Source: JAGPCK01 sp041675505 (GTDB lineage Bacteria > Bacteroidota > Bacteroidia > UKL13-3). Taken from it: 64,000 bases of DNA. The stretch's first letter is position 1. Each line of letters opens with the position of its first letter. The stretch is taken from positions 124,001-188,000 of the forward strand of contig JBAYTR010000009.1 in assembly GCA_041675505.1 (NCBI GenBank), in the 5' to 3' direction. The notes beneath the pieces were generated by a model. It saw nothing but the letters and a program-made list of their open reading frames with translations. It had not been told where the DNA came from and made no database searches. The translations under genes and the position numbers were made by a program. Positions 16,418 through 22,925 of this stretch are shown here, piece by piece.

Positions 16418-17761
16418 ATGAAACTTACAATAGACAATCTAGGGAAAATTATACATAGTGAATTAGAACTAAATAATTTAACAATACTTGTTGGGGACAA
16501 TAACTCTGGTAAAACTTATATTACTTATAGTACTTATGGCTTACTGAAAAACTGGTCAGATTTTATTAACTATTCAAGTTTTAGATCAATAGAAACTAGA
16601 CTGAAAAGTGAAGGTCAAATAACTTTAGATAAAGAAGAACTTATTAGTATTGTAGCAAAAAGTATTACTTCCGATAGTTCTAACTTTCAAAAAAGAATAA
16701 GGGACTTATTTAACGACAAAGAAAAAATATTTGCTGATGCCAAGGTGAAATTAGAATTTGATAAACCAACAGTTTTTAAAGACTCTGAAAGAAAAATACA
16801 AATTGGTGAAAAAATCTCGTTTGAAGGAAAACTTAAAAACAATACTTTATCAATTAGCTATACCAAAGAAGCTGATAAGGATATTGATGAAAGACTATTC
16901 AGAAGAGTGTTAGGTGACTTATTTACTTCACTTGTTTTTGATGATATTTTTCCAGACCCGATTATTATTACAGCCGAAAGATTAGGCATATCTCTATTTT
17001 ACAAAGAACTTGACGAAAGAAAAGCATCTTTAGTTGATAGTCTTCAAAAATTAGAAAATACTGAAAAAGAATATCATCCATTAGATATGTTTTTATCTAT
17101 GAGTGCATATTATGCAACGCCAATTCGTGACCACATTGCATTCACAAGGAATTTAGACAATATTAAAAAAAATAGTTCCAAACTTGATTCAGCTTATTCA
17201 ATGGAAATTATAAAAGAAATTCTCGGAGCTGAATTCAAAAAGGAAAACAAACAAGACATTCGCTTTTATACGAAAAATAAAAAAAACAACAAATTTGACA
17301 TACCACTTTATTTAGCATCTTCATCTGCAAGGTGTATAGTAGACATTTATTTTTACTTGAAACATATAGCGAAAGAAGGTGATATTTTAATAATTGATGA
17401 ACCTGAAAGTCATTTAACATTAAAAAATCAAAGGTTAATGGCAAAGCTAATTGCTTCGCTTGTTAATCTAAATATTCGTGTTTTTATTACTACTCATAGT
17501 GACTTTTTAGTAAAGGAATTAAATAATTTAATATTATTATCGAACGACTTTAAAGAAAAGGCAACTTGGCTTACAAAGAACAAAAAAGCTTATTCATCTT
17601 CTGATAAATTAAACCACCAAGATATTTCTGTGTATCAAGCAAACAATGGGCAATTAGATAAGTTAACTGTATCTCATAAAGGAATCGAGATTCCATTTTT
17701 TGATGATGAAATTAATAGTCTCTTTACTGTCTCTTCTGACTTAGATTATTTAATTGATTAA
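16418..17761 (+). CDS. AAA/ABC-type ATPase (OLD/AAA_15-like), putative defence-system ATPase
   Basis: 447 residues from the ATG at 16418. Walker A is VGDNNSGKTY near the N terminus; a long coiled/helical insert follows; ILIIDEPESHL is Walker B and TTHSDFLVKEL the following His-switch segment. This is the layout of ABC-like ATPases of the OLD/RecF/SMC clade, which act on DNA or control nucleases in many anti-phage systems. There is no TOPRIM domain at the C terminus. The predicted nuclease gene follows after 3 bases, implying a two-gene system. The DNA is clearly A/T-richer than neighbours (hand counts of 60-base rows gave 15 and 19 G+C here against 28 in the upstream gene), which suggests acquisition. 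Confidence 0.8.
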   Translation: MKLTIDNLGKIIHSELELNNLTILVGDNNSGKTYITYSTYGLLKNWSDFINYSSFRSIETRLKSEGQITLDKEELISIVAKSITSDSSNFQKRIRDLFNDKEKIFADAKVKLEFDKPTVFKDSERKIQIGEKISFEGKLKNNTLSISYTKEADKDIDERLFRRVLGDLFTSLVFDDIFPDPIIITAERLGISLFYKELDERKASLVDSLQKLENTEKEYHPLDMFLSMSAYYATPIRDHIAFTRNLDNIKKNSSKLDSAYSMEIIKEILGAEFKKENKQDIRFYTKNKKNNKFDIPLYLASSSARCIVDIYFYLKHIAKEGDILIIDEPESHLTLKNQRLMAKLIASLVNLNIRVFITTHSDFLVKELNNLILLSNDFKEKATWLTKNKKAYSSSDKLNHQDISVYQANNGQLDKLTVSHKGIEIPFFDDEINSLFTVSSDLDYLID

Positions 17762-17764
17762 AGT

Positions 17765-18301
17765 ATGAGAGAGATTTTTTGTGATACAGAAGTGATTCAA
17801 AACTTTGACCAATTGAATCAAACAATGGTTTTACGTGAAGATGAAAACAGACAATTAATAACAATTGGTGGTATTCCAGTAGACGCAATATTGTTAAAAT
17901 TGGATGTTGATAAGCCAGAATATAAACAGAAATCAAAGTATTTAAAACGAGGAGAATCTTTTATTCATAAAGGTTGTGATTATTGTTTAATTATTCCAAG
18001 TCAACAATTGATTGTTTTATTCGAACTAAAATCTATGAAGCCAAAAGTAAAAAACTATGTAGACCAATTCATTGCCTCTGAAATATTCATTAACTATTGT
18101 AATAATTTATCGAATTACAAAAACTGTTCTGTTACTAATTACACATTTAAACGAGTATTACTTAGCCCCAAATATAATTATGGACTGACAAGCAAAACAG
18201 GTGTAATTGACATTTCTAAAACTAACAATTGTGGTGAAAATATAACTATCAAGACACCGGGGTTTCCAACAAGAATTAGGCTGGAAAAATTAATTAGGTA
18301 A
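17765..18301 (+). CDS. Hypothetical protein with PD-(D/E)XK nuclease-like pattern, partner of the ATPase
   Basis: 178 residues; I do not recognise a named family. The central part reads like a restriction-endonuclease-type fold: KGCDYCLIIPS (candidate Asp at the end of a strand), LIVLFELKS (candidate E-x-K on the next strand), then a helix YVDQFIASEIF with a Gln and another strand FKRVLLSP. This order Asp...ExK...Gln fits PD-(D/E)XK enzymes, so a DNA-cleaving effector driven by the upstream ATPase is inferred. It shares the ATPase gene's A/T-rich composition and lies just before the ACGCCTAAC edge. Catalysis is unproven. Confidence 0.6.
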   Translation: MREIFCDTEVIQNFDQLNQTMVLREDENRQLITIGGIPVDAILLKLDVDKPEYKQKSKYLKRGESFIHKGCDYCLIIPSQQLIVLFELKSMKPKVKNYVDQFIASEIFINYCNNLSNYKNCSVTNYTFKRVLLSPKYNYGLTSKTGVIDISKTNNCGENITIKTPGFPTRIRLEKLIR

Positions 18302-18322
18302 AGATAAGTATAAAAAGTACGA

Positions 18323-18399
18323 ACGCCTAACAGCACCTATCCTCACTCGCGTGTTTGCAACGCGTGTGAACGTATTACAACTGTTATTTAAAGTTAGCA
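18323..18399 (+). other. attC-like segment (GCCTAAC ... GTTAGCA)
   Basis: Begins ACGCCTAAC (RYYYAAC-like core) and ends GTTAGCA, about 77 bases, directly before the acetyltransferase ATG. Inside is an imperfect hairpin, CACTCGCGT and ACGCGTGTG with one unpaired T, reminiscent of the extrahelical bases of attC sites. The outer cores are only partly complementary. Could also be chance or another repeat type. Confidence 0.3.
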
Positions 18400-18403
18400 C
18401 AAC

Positions 18404-18682
18404 ATGAACGTTCAACAAAAAGACGATGGCAAAAAAGGCAGCTTCTATATTGAAGAAGCAGGTGCAGTTGCTGCCGAGATGACTTATGTATGGGCAGGTA
18501 CCGACCGCATTATTATTGACCATACCGAGGTAAGTGAAGTGTTAAAAGGTAAGAGTGCCGGTAAACAAATGCTACTTAAAGCCCTAGCTTTTGCCCGGGA
18601 GAAAAAGATTAAAATAGTTCCGTTGTGCCAGTTTGCCCGAAGTGTTTTTGATAAGGTAGCAGAAATACGTGATGTACTTTAA
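18404..18682 (+). CDS. Small GNAT-like N-acetyltransferase (YjdJ/Acetyltransf_CG type)
   Basis: 92 residues, the full size of this compact acetyltransferase group. The pattern YIEEAG.VAAEMTY, IIDHTEVSEVLKGKSAGKQML (acetyl-CoA loop) and IVPLCQFARSVF matches Gcn5-related proteins of this subgroup. Substrates of the group are unknown. Its ATG is 5 bases after GTTAGCA, the position usual for a cassette gene, but the family is also common in ordinary chromosomes. Confidence 0.8.
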   Translation: MNVQQKDDGKKGSFYIEEAGAVAAEMTYVWAGTDRIIIDHTEVSEVLKGKSAGKQMLLKALAFAREKKIKIVPLCQFARSVFDKVAEIRDVL

Positions 18683-18723
18683 TCTCCTTTGCTGTTCTTA
18701 GCTGTAGGCTAGAGATTCTTTAA

Positions 18724-18758
18724 CTTGCTTTTATTATTTTTTCTCACCAGTTTTACAC
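18724..18758 (+). repeat. 35-base direct repeat, copy 1
   Basis: Identical over 35 bases to 19499-19533, starting CTTGCTTTTATTATT and ending TTTTACAC; the preceding ATTCTTTAA is also shared apart from one base. The two copies bracket the DUF4468 gene, about 775 bases apart. Confidence 0.9.
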
Positions 18759-18860
18759 TGCAAAGGGTGGAGGCGTTTTTCCCTTTGACGTTTGGGGCAA
18801 TCGTACTGGTAGTCACAATATGTAATGGTTTAAATTACTATCTTCGTAAAAATAAGTTAT

Positions 18861-19418
18861 ATGAAATTCAAGATTTTATTTCTATTTATCTTCGGATTCT
18901 TGTTTGCTTACGGACAAACAATACCAACGGATTCCCTAACAGGAAAATTCAAGTATGAACAAGTAATTCAAGCAGACTCATTGAAACAATCCGACATTTA
19001 TACCGGGGCAAAAAATTGGATTGTACGAACGCTTAAGTCGTCAGACAATGCAATTAATCTTGATAACTTGAATAAAAGTTCATTAAACGCAACAGGTAAT
19101 CTTCTGCTAAGCAATCAGGGAAGGTTTAATAACATTACAGTGAACTTTAAATTCAGCGTTTACTGTAAAGATGGGAAATATAAAGTAGTCGTTGATAATT
19201 TTAGCTTAAATTATATATATAAAAGTATCGAGGATGGAAGCTCGCAACAAAGGATGGTCTCTCTAGAAGAGGGTTTCAAGAATGAATACTTATATAAAAA
19301 GGGAGGGAAACTTATCGAAAATACCTACGTTGAGATAAATGATAAAATCAAAAAAATGATAGACGAGCTTGAGTCTTCGGTATTGAGCGGCAAAATTGTA
19401 GGTGACAAAGAATGGTGA
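18861..19418 (+). CDS. DUF4468 domain-containing secreted protein
   Basis: 185 residues with a signal peptide (FKILFLFIFGFLFAYG). The body matches the DUF4468 pattern of Bacteroidota, with a TATA-binding-protein-like fold: ADSLKQSDIYTGAKNWIV near the start, KSSLNATGNL and FNNITVNFKFSVYCKDGKYKVVVDNF in the middle. Function unknown, likely periplasmic. It lies in A/T-rich DNA between two copies of a 35-base direct repeat, suggesting the gene arrived or was duplicated together with its flank. Confidence 0.75.
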   Translation: MKFKILFLFIFGFLFAYGQTIPTDSLTGKFKYEQVIQADSLKQSDIYTGAKNWIVRTLKSSDNAINLDNLNKSSLNATGNLLLSNQGRFNNITVNFKFSVYCKDGKYKVVVDNFSLNYIYKSIEDGSSQQRMVSLEEGFKNEYLYKKGGKLIENTYVEINDKIKKMIDELESSVLSGKIVGDKEW

Positions 19419-19498
19419 TATTATGAGGGACTGGGCTAACACATGTAGCTGTTGCACTACCCTCGCTATCCTTAGTCTGCGCCAAAGCATTCTTTAAA

Positions 19499-19533
19499 CT
19501 TGCTTTTATTATTTTTTCTCACCAGTTTTACAC
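19499..19533 (+). repeat. 35-base direct repeat, copy 2
   Basis: Second copy of the repeat at 18724-18758, in the same orientation, 34 bases before the RibD/DHFR-like gene. A GCTAAC at about 19434-19439, upstream of this copy, mirrors the GTTAGC at 18393. Confidence 0.9.
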
Positions 19534-19567
19534 AACAAAGTGTTTTACTATTGATTAACGAAACAGA

Positions 19568-20116
19568 ATGAGAAAAGTAATTGCGGCAATCAACATGACA
19601 ATTGATGGTGTTTTCGACCACACAGCGGGGCTGCCGGATGAGGAAATACACCAACATTACGCCAATCTGTTACATAACGCAGGAGTGATTCTGTATGGAA
19701 GAACAACCTATCAACTGATGCAATTCTGGCAAACCCTGGTAGAAAAACCGTCAGGTGAAAAATCAATGGATGACTTTGCTTTGGCTATAGACCAAGTTCC
19801 CAAAATTGTTTTTTCGCATACACTTAAAGATACAGGATGGCACAGTGCACAACTGGCCAACCAACCCATCGAAGAGCTGGTGAATGAATTAAAGCAGCAA
19901 CCGGGCAAAGATATTTTTGTTGGCAGCCGCAGTTTAATTCTGCAGCTGTTGAAACTGAACTTAGTGGATGAATTCCAGCTTTGTGTGTACCCCGTTGTTG
20001 CAGGGAGCGGTTTGCCCTTGTTTGAGCATATAAACAGTAGAATGATTTTTAAACTCATCAAAACTAAGACTTTTAGCAGTGGTGCACTAATACTCTACTA
20101 TGAACCCGCAAAGTAA
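19568..20116 (+). CDS. Dihydrofolate reductase family protein (RibD C-terminal domain)
   Basis: 182 residues of the RibD-C/DHFR-like fold: MRKVIAAINMTIDGVFDH at the N terminus, ILYGRTTYQLM, a nucleotide-binding DIFVGSRSLILQLL (usually VGG or VGS here) and LVDEFQLCVYPVVAGSGLPLF, all in family order. Members of this YyaP-like group are common stand-alone proteins; few have a proven activity and it should not be taken as the folate-pathway enzyme. No operon partner is obvious; the DUF1801 gene follows after 31 bases. Confidence 0.82.
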   Translation: MRKVIAAINMTIDGVFDHTAGLPDEEIHQHYANLLHNAGVILYGRTTYQLMQFWQTLVEKPSGEKSMDDFALAIDQVPKIVFSHTLKDTGWHSAQLANQPIEELVNELKQQPGKDIFVGSRSLILQLLKLNLVDEFQLCVYPVVAGSGLPLFEHINSRMIFKLIKTKTFSSGALILYYEPAK

Positions 20117-20147
20117 CCAACAGCAGTACCTCAAATAATTTGATATT

Positions 20148-20576
20148 ATGGCAGAAATAAAGACGAAACAAACCAACGCAGATGTTCACGAGTTTATCAA
20201 CTCCTTTGCTGATACAGAACAAAAGCGCAAAGACAGTTTTGAGCTATTACAACTGATGCAAAAAACTTCAGGCTGTGAACCCAAAATGTGGGGACCGACT
20301 ATGATTGGTTTTGGAAGCTTTCATTACAAGTCGGAAAGAAGCCGGCAAGAAGGAGACTGGCCGCTTATTGGCTTCTCACCCCGCAAGTCTGCCATTTCGC
20401 TTTACGTGTATACAGGAAGTGAACAACACCGGCATTTATTACAAAACCTGGGGAAGTTTAAAATGGGCAAGGCGTGCATTTACATTAAAAAACTTTCAGA
20501 CATTGACCAAAAGGAACTCAAAAATCTGATGGAGGAAACCATTCGCTTTTTAAAAGCAAAGTATGGGGCAAAGTAA
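20148..20576 (+). CDS. DUF1801 domain-containing protein
   Basis: 142 residues. The sequence fits the DUF1801 (YdhG-like) fold along its length: DVHEFINSFADTEQKRKDS at the start, GCEPKMWGPTMIGFGSFHY, then WPLIGFSPRKSAISLYVY and a C-terminal IKKLSDIDQKELKNLMEE helix. Biochemical role unknown; the family is widespread in Bacteroidota. It follows the RibD/DHFR-like gene on the same strand and converges on folE across a hairpin. Confidence 0.82.
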   Translation: MAEIKTKQTNADVHEFINSFADTEQKRKDSFELLQLMQKTSGCEPKMWGPTMIGFGSFHYKSERSRQEGDWPLIGFSPRKSAISLYVYTGSEQHRHLLQNLGKFKMGKACIYIKKLSDIDQKELKNLMEETIRFLKAKYGAK

Positions 20577-20604
20577 ATGAAGAGTAAACCTTAAGAATAG
20601 CTAA

Positions 20605-20637
20605 AAACAAAAAAGCCCCGCAATACTGCGAGGCTTT
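20605..20637 (-). terminator. Terminator downstream of folE
   Basis: On the minus strand AAAGCCTCGCA and TGCGGGGCTTT pair with one mismatch around a short loop and are followed by TTTTTTGTTTTT. The plus strand lacks a T run after the hairpin, so it acts mainly for the leftward folE transcript. Confidence 0.8.
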
Positions 20638-20662
20638 CTGCTATAACTATCAATCAACTAAA

Positions 20663-21361
20663 TTATTCAGTACCTAATTCCAGGTATTTTAAAAACTCGT
20701 TGCGGGTTTGTGCATCCAGAAACTTACCGCTGAATTCGCTGGTAACGGTGCTGCTGGTTTCATCTTTAATACCGCGTGAAGAAACACACAGGTGTTTGGC
20801 ATCTATTACTACGGCCACATCTTCTGTTTGTAAAATCTGTTTCAGTTCGTTGGCAATTTGTACGGTCATGCGTTCCTGCACTTGCGGGCGGGCAGCAAAA
20901 TAGCGTACAATACGGTTGAGTTTAGACAAACCTATCACTTTACCGCTGGAAATATAGGCCACGTGTGCCTTACCAATAATAGGTACAAAGTGGTGCTCGC
21001 AGTTGCTGTAAAAACTGATGTGCTTTTCTACCAGCATTTGTTTGTACTGGTACTTGTTTTCAAACAACGAGGCTTTAGGTTTATTGGCAGGGTTGAGACC
21101 CTTGAAAATTTCTTTCACGTACATTTTGGCCACACGGTGTGGTGTACCGCGAAGGCTGTCGTCATCCAAGTCAAGACCCAGTATGAGCATTATCTCACGA
21201 AAATGTTTTTCAATCAGTTCTATCTTCAGGTCATCGTCTTTCTCAAAAGCATCGGCACGCAAAGGCGTATCTATGGCAGTACTCATGTGTTCTTCACCCA
21301 TTTCTTCAAACATCATTTTCTCATTCTCCTGAGAATTCAACGAAGTTTCTTTCTGTTTCAT
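20663..21361 (-). CDS. folE: GTP cyclohydrolase I
   Basis: 232 residues (217 if the ATG at 21316 is used). It opens the GTP ring to give dihydroneopterin triphosphate, the first step to folate and tetrahydropterins. Visible are the zinc and active-site residues in CEHHFVPIIGKAHVAYI, the PQVQERMTVQIA segment and the second zinc-site Cys in KHLCVSSRGIKD. The 21361 start overlaps queD by 41 bases; the 21316 start lies 4 bases after the queD stop and has AGGAG upstream, so the exact start is open. Paired with queD, next to the carotenoid locus. Confidence 0.94.
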   Translation of the reverse strand: MKQKETSLNSQENEKMMFEEMGEEHMSTAIDTPLRADAFEKDDDLKIELIEKHFREIMLILGLDLDDDSLRGTPHRVAKMYVKEIFKGLNPANKPKASLFENKYQYKQMLVEKHISFYSNCEHHFVPIIGKAHVAYISSGKVIGLSKLNRIVRYFAARPQVQERMTVQIANELKQILQTEDVAVVIDAKHLCVSSRGIKDETSSTVTSEFSGKFLDAQTRNEFLKYLELGTE

Positions 21362-21731
21362 ATAATGTAATGGTTAATGATAAGTTTTGTGGCAAACGTT
21401 TTCTGATGAGTTGCCAGATAACAATAGCAATATTCTCTGCTGTAGGATTGAGATTCTTAAACTCGTCCGTATCCAGGTTGAGGTTACGGTGATCAAAACG
21501 TTGTTCTACTTCATCGTGAATAATGTCGCTCAGCAACTTCATGTCAATGAGGTAACCGCTCACGGGGTCAACTTCACCTGTTACCTTTACCTGCAAATTG
21601 TAGTTGTGCCCGTGAAAATTCGGATTATTACACAGCCCGAAAAAGGCTTTGTTTTTTTCCTCACTCCATTCAGCTACATGCAGTCGGTGGGCTGCGTTAA
21701 AATGTCCTTTTCGTGTTACGGATACTTTCAT
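21321..21731 (-). CDS. queD: 6-pyruvoyltetrahydropterin synthase / 6-carboxytetrahydropterin synthase (QueD/PTPS)
   Basis: 136 residues. Zinc ligands are in HFNAAHRL and FHGHNYNL; the candidate catalytic Cys is in CNNPNFHGH; NPTAENIA and YETERNFVEF carry the conserved Glu residues. The family turns the folE product into either 6-carboxytetrahydropterin (for queuosine) or 6-pyruvoyltetrahydropterin (for tetrahydrobiopterin-like cofactors); sequence alone does not decide. It precedes folE on one transcript and its promoter region is shared with the SRPBCC gene, with a large TTTTGTTTAAA inverted repeat between them. Confidence 0.88.
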   Translation of the reverse strand: MKVSVTRKGHFNAAHRLHVAEWSEEKNKAFFGLCNNPNFHGHNYNLQVKVTGEVDPVSGYLIDMKLLSDIIHDEVEQRFDHRNLNLDTDEFKNLNPTAENIAIVIWQLIRKRLPQNLSLTITLYETERNFVEFSGE

Positions 21732-21758
21732 TTGTGATATAGAACAAGCATCAGGGAG

Positions 21759-21794
21759 TTTTGTTTAAACTGTTTAAGTTTTATTTAAACAAAA
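21759..21794. promoter_or_regulatory. Inverted repeat TTTTGTTTAAA-N14-TTTAAACAAAA, candidate operator
   Basis: Perfect 11-base arms (21759-21769 and 21784-21794) with a third half-site, TGTTTAAG, in the spacer. It sits between the divergent queD and SRPBCC genes. The arms share TTTTGTTTAA with the larger repeat at 22296-22331, so one regulator may bind both. Confidence 0.6.
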
Positions 21795-21839
21795 TGCATT
21801 GCGCCCAAACTTATTTCTTTATTTAAAGTTACAATTAAT

Positions 21840-22277
21840 ATGCAAATAAAAGTAAAAACCCCTGTAAGAGAAAGCAGAAGTAAAGTTTGGTCAGCGTTTA
21901 ACCGGGAACTTTTTCTCGCCCTGGCCCCGCCATACCCCAAAGTGGAGTTGCTGAGGTTTGATGGCTGTAGCGTTAACGATGAGGTACATCTGTTGTTGAA
22001 AGCCGGTTTTGCGCAGTTGCGCTGGGATGCCAAAATTGTTGATGAAGGCAGCACAGAAACTGCAACCTACTTTATAGATAAAGGTACCGTTCTGCCTTTT
22101 CCGCTCCAACGCTGGATACACGTGCACCTGATTGAAGACAACGGCACCGGTTGTAGCATAAGTGATGAGGTAACCTTCACCTCAGGCAATGGATTGGCTG
22201 ACCTGTTCCTGTACCCGTTTTTGTTTCTCACCATTTATTTCAGAAAATTTACTTACCGAAGAATATTTAATTCCTGA
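21840..22277 (+). CDS. SRPBCC (START-like) family protein
   Basis: 145 residues. Begins MQIKVKTPVRESRSKVWSAF, the usual first strand and helix of SRPBCC ligand-binding domains, and continues VELLRFDGCSVNDEVHLLL, then a helix near the end. Such proteins form a hydrophobic cavity, but the ligand cannot be told here. Proteins of this type recur next to TIGR01777 epimerases, photolyases and B12-type MerR genes in light-responsive loci, which fits this window. It lies between the two TTTTGTTTAA inverted repeats and upstream of the ECF sigma gene by about 116 bases. Confidence 0.75.
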   Translation: MQIKVKTPVRESRSKVWSAFNRELFLALAPPYPKVELLRFDGCSVNDEVHLLLKAGFAQLRWDAKIVDEGSTETATYFIDKGTVLPFPLQRWIHVHLIEDNGTGCSISDEVTFTSGNGLADLFLYPFLFLTIYFRKFTYRRIFNS

Positions 22278-22295
22278 TTTTCAGCTTTATGTGAT

Positions 22296-22331
22296 TTTTG
22301 TTTAATATTTATAAACAAATATTAAACAAAA
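22296..22331. promoter_or_regulatory. Perfect 15-base inverted repeat upstream of the sigma/crt operon, candidate operator
   Basis: Arms TTTTGTTTAATATTT (22296-22310) and AAATATTAAACAAAA (22317-22331) with a 6-base spacer. It ends one base before the -33 box of the promoter, and a further TTTGTTTAATC (22360-22370) overlaps the -7 box. There is no T run, so a terminator is unlikely. Confidence 0.65.
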
Positions 22332-22332
22332 C

Positions 22333-22363
22333 TTTGCTGTGGCGAATTTTGGACTTACATTTG
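22333..22363 (+). promoter_or_regulatory. Promoter of the ECF sigma / carotenoid operon
   Basis: TTTG at 22333-22336, a 19-base spacer, then TACATTTG at 22356-22363: a full Bacteroidota promoter, 30 bases before the sigma ATG. It is flanked and overlapped by TTTTGTTTAA motifs, the arrangement expected for a repressible promoter. Confidence 0.65.
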
Positions 22364-22393
22364 TTTAATCAAATTACTAAAAAGTTAAACACT

Positions 22394-22921
22394 ATGCAAG
22401 CAGCTGAATTCGATAAAATGGTTACTAAGGAGGCATCGTCACTTCGCCAATATGCTTACCAGCTTACCCGTAACGTAGAGGATGCACATGACTTGGTTCA
22501 GGAAACCATGTTGAAGGCTTTTACCTACAAAGCGCGTTTTCAGGAGGGCACCAACCTGAAAGGGTGGTTGTACACCATCATGAAAAACAGTTTTATTAAT
22601 AACTACCGCAGGTTGGTAAAACGTAACACGTTTATTGACGGTACTGACAATACGTATTATATAGATTCCATGGCACATGCAACGGCCAATAGCAGCGACC
22701 ACAAATTTGTGATGCGCGACATTGAAGCGGCCATTGAGCAGTTGCCCAAAGATTTGAGAAAAACCTTTACCATGAACTACAGTGGTTTTAAGTACCATGA
22801 AATTGCCGAGATTTTGAACATTCCTATTGGTACGGTGAAAACAAGGATATTTGTAGCGAGAAGAATTTTGCGCGGACAGCTCAAGAATTACGGAGACGCA
22901 TTTGGTTTAATGGAAAGTTAA
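22394..22921 (+). CDS. ECF-type RNA polymerase sigma factor
   Basis: 175 residues from the ATG at 22394 (an open frame extends to 22298 but would include the promoter). Region 2 shows LTRNVEDAHDLVQETMLKAF and GTNLKGWLYTIMKNSFINNYR; region 4 shows YHEIAEILNIPIGTVKTRIFVARRIL. No anti-sigma gene is adjacent; crtI starts 5 bases later, so the factor heads the carotenoid operon. In other light-responsive systems a LitR/CarH-type repressor controls an ECF factor that then drives crt and photolyase genes; the same chain is inferred here. Confidence 0.9.
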   Translation: MQAAEFDKMVTKEASSLRQYAYQLTRNVEDAHDLVQETMLKAFTYKARFQEGTNLKGWLYTIMKNSFINNYRRLVKRNTFIDGTDNTYYIDSMAHATANSSDHKFVMRDIEAAIEQLPKDLRKTFTMNYSGFKYHEIAEILNIPIGTVKTRIFVARRILRGQLKNYGDAFGLMES

Positions 22922-22925
22922 TACA

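Noticed and set aside
16397..16420. TTG at 16397 as start of the ATPase gene
   Set aside because: It lies before the expected transcription start of the TACCTTTG box; the ATG at 16418 is placed correctly and begins the conserved region.
18725..18958. Open frame of 77 codons upstream of the DUF4468 gene
   Set aside because: It overlaps the real gene in another frame, includes the direct repeat and shows no family or signal features.
22296..22331. The 15-base inverted repeat as a terminator of the SRPBCC gene
   Set aside because: Arms are almost pure A/T, no T run follows and it abuts a promoter, which fits an operator better.
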